DNA of 6,855 nucleotides from Pseudomonadota bacterium (GTDB lineage: Bacteria > Pseudomonadota > Gammaproteobacteria > Burkholderiales > Burkholderiaceae_B): assembly GCA_023437255.1 (NCBI GenBank), contig JAEZGR010000327.1:1-6855 (forward strand), in the 5' to 3' direction. The notes under the pieces were generated by a model, which was not told the DNA's origin, made no database searches, and saw only the letters and a list, made by a program, of their open reading frames with translations. Made by a program: the position numbers and the translations under genes. Of the stretch, positions 5,483 to 6,855 are shown piece after piece (positions within the stretch are counted from its first letter, which is position 1; each line of letters begins with the position of its first letter).

Positions 5483-6855
5483 ATGACAGAACCGACGCCC
5501 GCCCCGACCGCTGCCGACGATAATCGCCTTATCGCGGAGCGCCGGGGCAAGCTCGCCCGGCTGCGTGCCGAAGGTGTTGCCTACCCCAACGATTTCCAGC
5601 CCGACGCCCATGCAGCCGATCTGCACGACGCCTACGACGCCCTCGAAAAGGAAGCACTCGAGGAAGCGAACCGCCAGGTGAAGGTCGCCGGGCGCATGAT
5701 GCTCAAGCGCATCATGGGCAAGGCCAGCTTTGCAACGCTGCAGGATTCAACCGGCCGCATCCAGATCTTCCTCGACCGCAACACGGTTGGCGAAGAGGCC
5801 TACGCCGCCTTCAAGGGCTGGGACATCGGTGATATCGTGGCCGTGGAAGGCCGCGTGTTCAAGACGAACAAGGGTGAGCTTTCGGTTCACGCCGCCACGG
5901 TCCGGTTGCTGTCGAAGTCGTTGCGGCCGCTGCCCGACAAGTTCCACGGTGTGGCTGATCAGGAACTGCGCTACCGCCAGCGCTACGTCGACCTGATCAT
6001 GACCGAAGAAACGCGGCGCACCTTCATTGCCCGCAGCAAGGCCATCGGCAGCATTCGCGAGCACATGCTCAAGGCCGGCTTCCTCGAAGTCGAAACCCCC
6101 ATGCTGCACCCGATTCCCGGCGGTGCCGCTGCCCGTCCGTTCGTCACGCACCACAATGCGCTCGACATGGAAATGTACCTGCGCATCGCGCCAGAACTGT
6201 ATCTCAAGCGGCTCATCGTGGGCGGCTTCGAGCGCGTGTTCGAGGTCAACCGCAACTTCCGCAACGAAGGCGTGAGCCCCAGGCACAACCCCGAATTCAC
6301 CATGATGGAGTTCTACGCCGCGTACACCGACTACCGCTGGCTCATGGACTTCACCGAACAGCTGATCCGCGAGGCGGCCATAGCGGCTACCGGCAGCGCA
6401 GTGCTCGAGTACCAGGGCCGCGCGCTGGACCTGTCGCAGCCGTTCGATCGACTGACCATCGTGCAGGCGATCATGAAGCACGCGCCCTCGTACACCGAAG
6501 CGCAGCTGAACGACGAAGCGTACCTGCGCACCGAGCTGCGCCGCCTGGGTGCCGACGTCGACGGCCCCGCCCTCGTCCGTGCCGGACTTGGCGCGCTGCA
6601 ACTGGCGCTCTTTGAAGAAACCGCCGAAGCCAAGCTCTGGAACCCCACTTACATCATCGACTACCCGGTCGAGGTTTCGCCGCTCGCACGCGCCTCCGAC
6701 GCCAACCCCGAGATCACCGAACGCTTCGAGCTGTTCATCACCGGCCGTGAAATCGCCAACGGTTTTTCCGAGTTGAACGACCCCGAAGATCAGGCCGCCC
6801 GCTTCCTGCAGCAGGTCGAAGCCAAAGACGCCGGCGACGAAGAAGCCATGTACTA
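5483..6855 (+). CDS. lysS: Lysyl-tRNA synthetase, class II (3' partial)
   Basis: The enzyme charges tRNA-Lys with lysine using ATP in the cytosol. The frame is open from ATG 5483 to the window end: 457 complete codons of roughly 500 expected, so only the C-terminal end is missing. The N-terminal OB-fold that binds the anticodon is at about 65-150 ([26 protein letters not shown]). The class II catalytic core follows. Motif 1 is around [10 protein letters not shown] (199-208). Next comes [17 protein letters not shown]. Motif 2 is FRNEG with R260 and E262, followed by [11 protein letters not shown] with E271 and E276. [12 protein letters not shown] is near the visible end. Motif 3 (the final GxGxGxDR arginine region) lies beyond the window. 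No good Shine-Dalgarno precedes the ATG, and the 10-nt gap after the SDR stop suggests coupled translation. The order prfB then lysS is common in proteobacteria. Confidence 0.97.
   Translation, partial: MTEPTPAPTAADDNRLIAERRGKLARLRAEGVAYPNDFQPDAHAADLHDAYDALEKEALEEANRQVKVAGRMMLKRIMGKASFATLQDSTGRIQIFLDRNTVGEEAYAAFKGWDIGDIVAVEGRVFKTNKGELSVHAATVRLLSKSLRPLPDKFHGVADQELRYRQRYVDLIMTEETRRTFIARSKAIGSIREHMLKAGFLEVETPMLHPIPGGAAARPFVTHHNALDMEMYLRIAPELYLKRLIVGGFERVFEVNRNFRNEGVSPRHNPEFTMMEFYAAYTDYRWLMDFTEQLIREAAIAATGSAVLEYQGRALDLSQPFDRLTIVQAIMKHAPSYTEAQLNDEAYLRTELRRLGADVDGPALVRAGLGALQLALFEETAEAKLWNPTYIIDYPVEVSPLARASDANPEITERFELFITGREIANGFSELNDPEDQAARFLQQVEAKDAGDEEAMY

Noticed and set aside
5747..6601. Minus-strand open frame opposite lysS
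   Set aside because: Fully antisense to conserved catalytic sequence and with no recognisable domain.
1..6855. Mobile elements, CRISPR arrays, tRNA or rRNA genes
   Set aside because: No repeat arrays, transposase-like coding sequence, terminal inverted repeats or RNA-gene landmarks were seen on either strand.

Overview
The window is GC-rich, gene-dense bacterial chromosome with every supported gene on the + strand. The protein sequences (release factor 2, lysyl-tRNA synthetase, PotB/PotC-type permeases) and the prfB-lysS neighbourhood point to a betaproteobacterium, most likely Burkholderiales and possibly an Alcaligenaceae relative. This placement comes from recalled family resemblance, not from a search.

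Layout. (1) Positions 1-1724 hold the end of an ABC uptake operon: two inner-membrane permeases of the spermidine/putrescine (PotB/PotC) type. The first is cut by the window edge. The ATPase and the substrate-binding protein are not in the window and would be expected upstream. (2) Positions 1725-1826 are a short intergenic region with a candidate promoter, a 10-bp palindrome that overlaps a weak PhoB-box-like pattern, and a GC-only hairpin. (3) Positions 1827-3539 encode a transmembrane methyl-accepting chemotaxis protein. Its hairpin tip is intact, but two of the four methylation sites known from the enteric receptors appear to be lost. (4) Positions 3614-4718 are prfB (release factor 2), which must be read through the classical +1 programmed frameshift at an in-frame TGA (3695-3697). 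(5) Positions 4723-5472 encode a short-chain dehydrogenase/reductase. (6) Positions 5483-6855 are the 5' part of lysS, cut by the window end.

How the genes work together. prfB, the reductase gene and lysS are separated by only 4 and 10 nt and probably form one transcript. This is the widespread prfB-lysS translation pair with an oxidoreductase gene inserted. The permeases and the chemoreceptor lie side by side on one strand, but there is no direct evidence that they share a ligand.

I do not see an undescribed multi-gene system here; most of the window is ordinary core genome. The points most worth a second look are the RNA context of the prfB frameshift site (a copy of the 16S rRNA 3' tail that can pair with the frameshift Shine-Dalgarno), the eroded adaptation region of the chemoreceptor, the control region in front of that receptor, and the reductase inserted between prfB and lysS.
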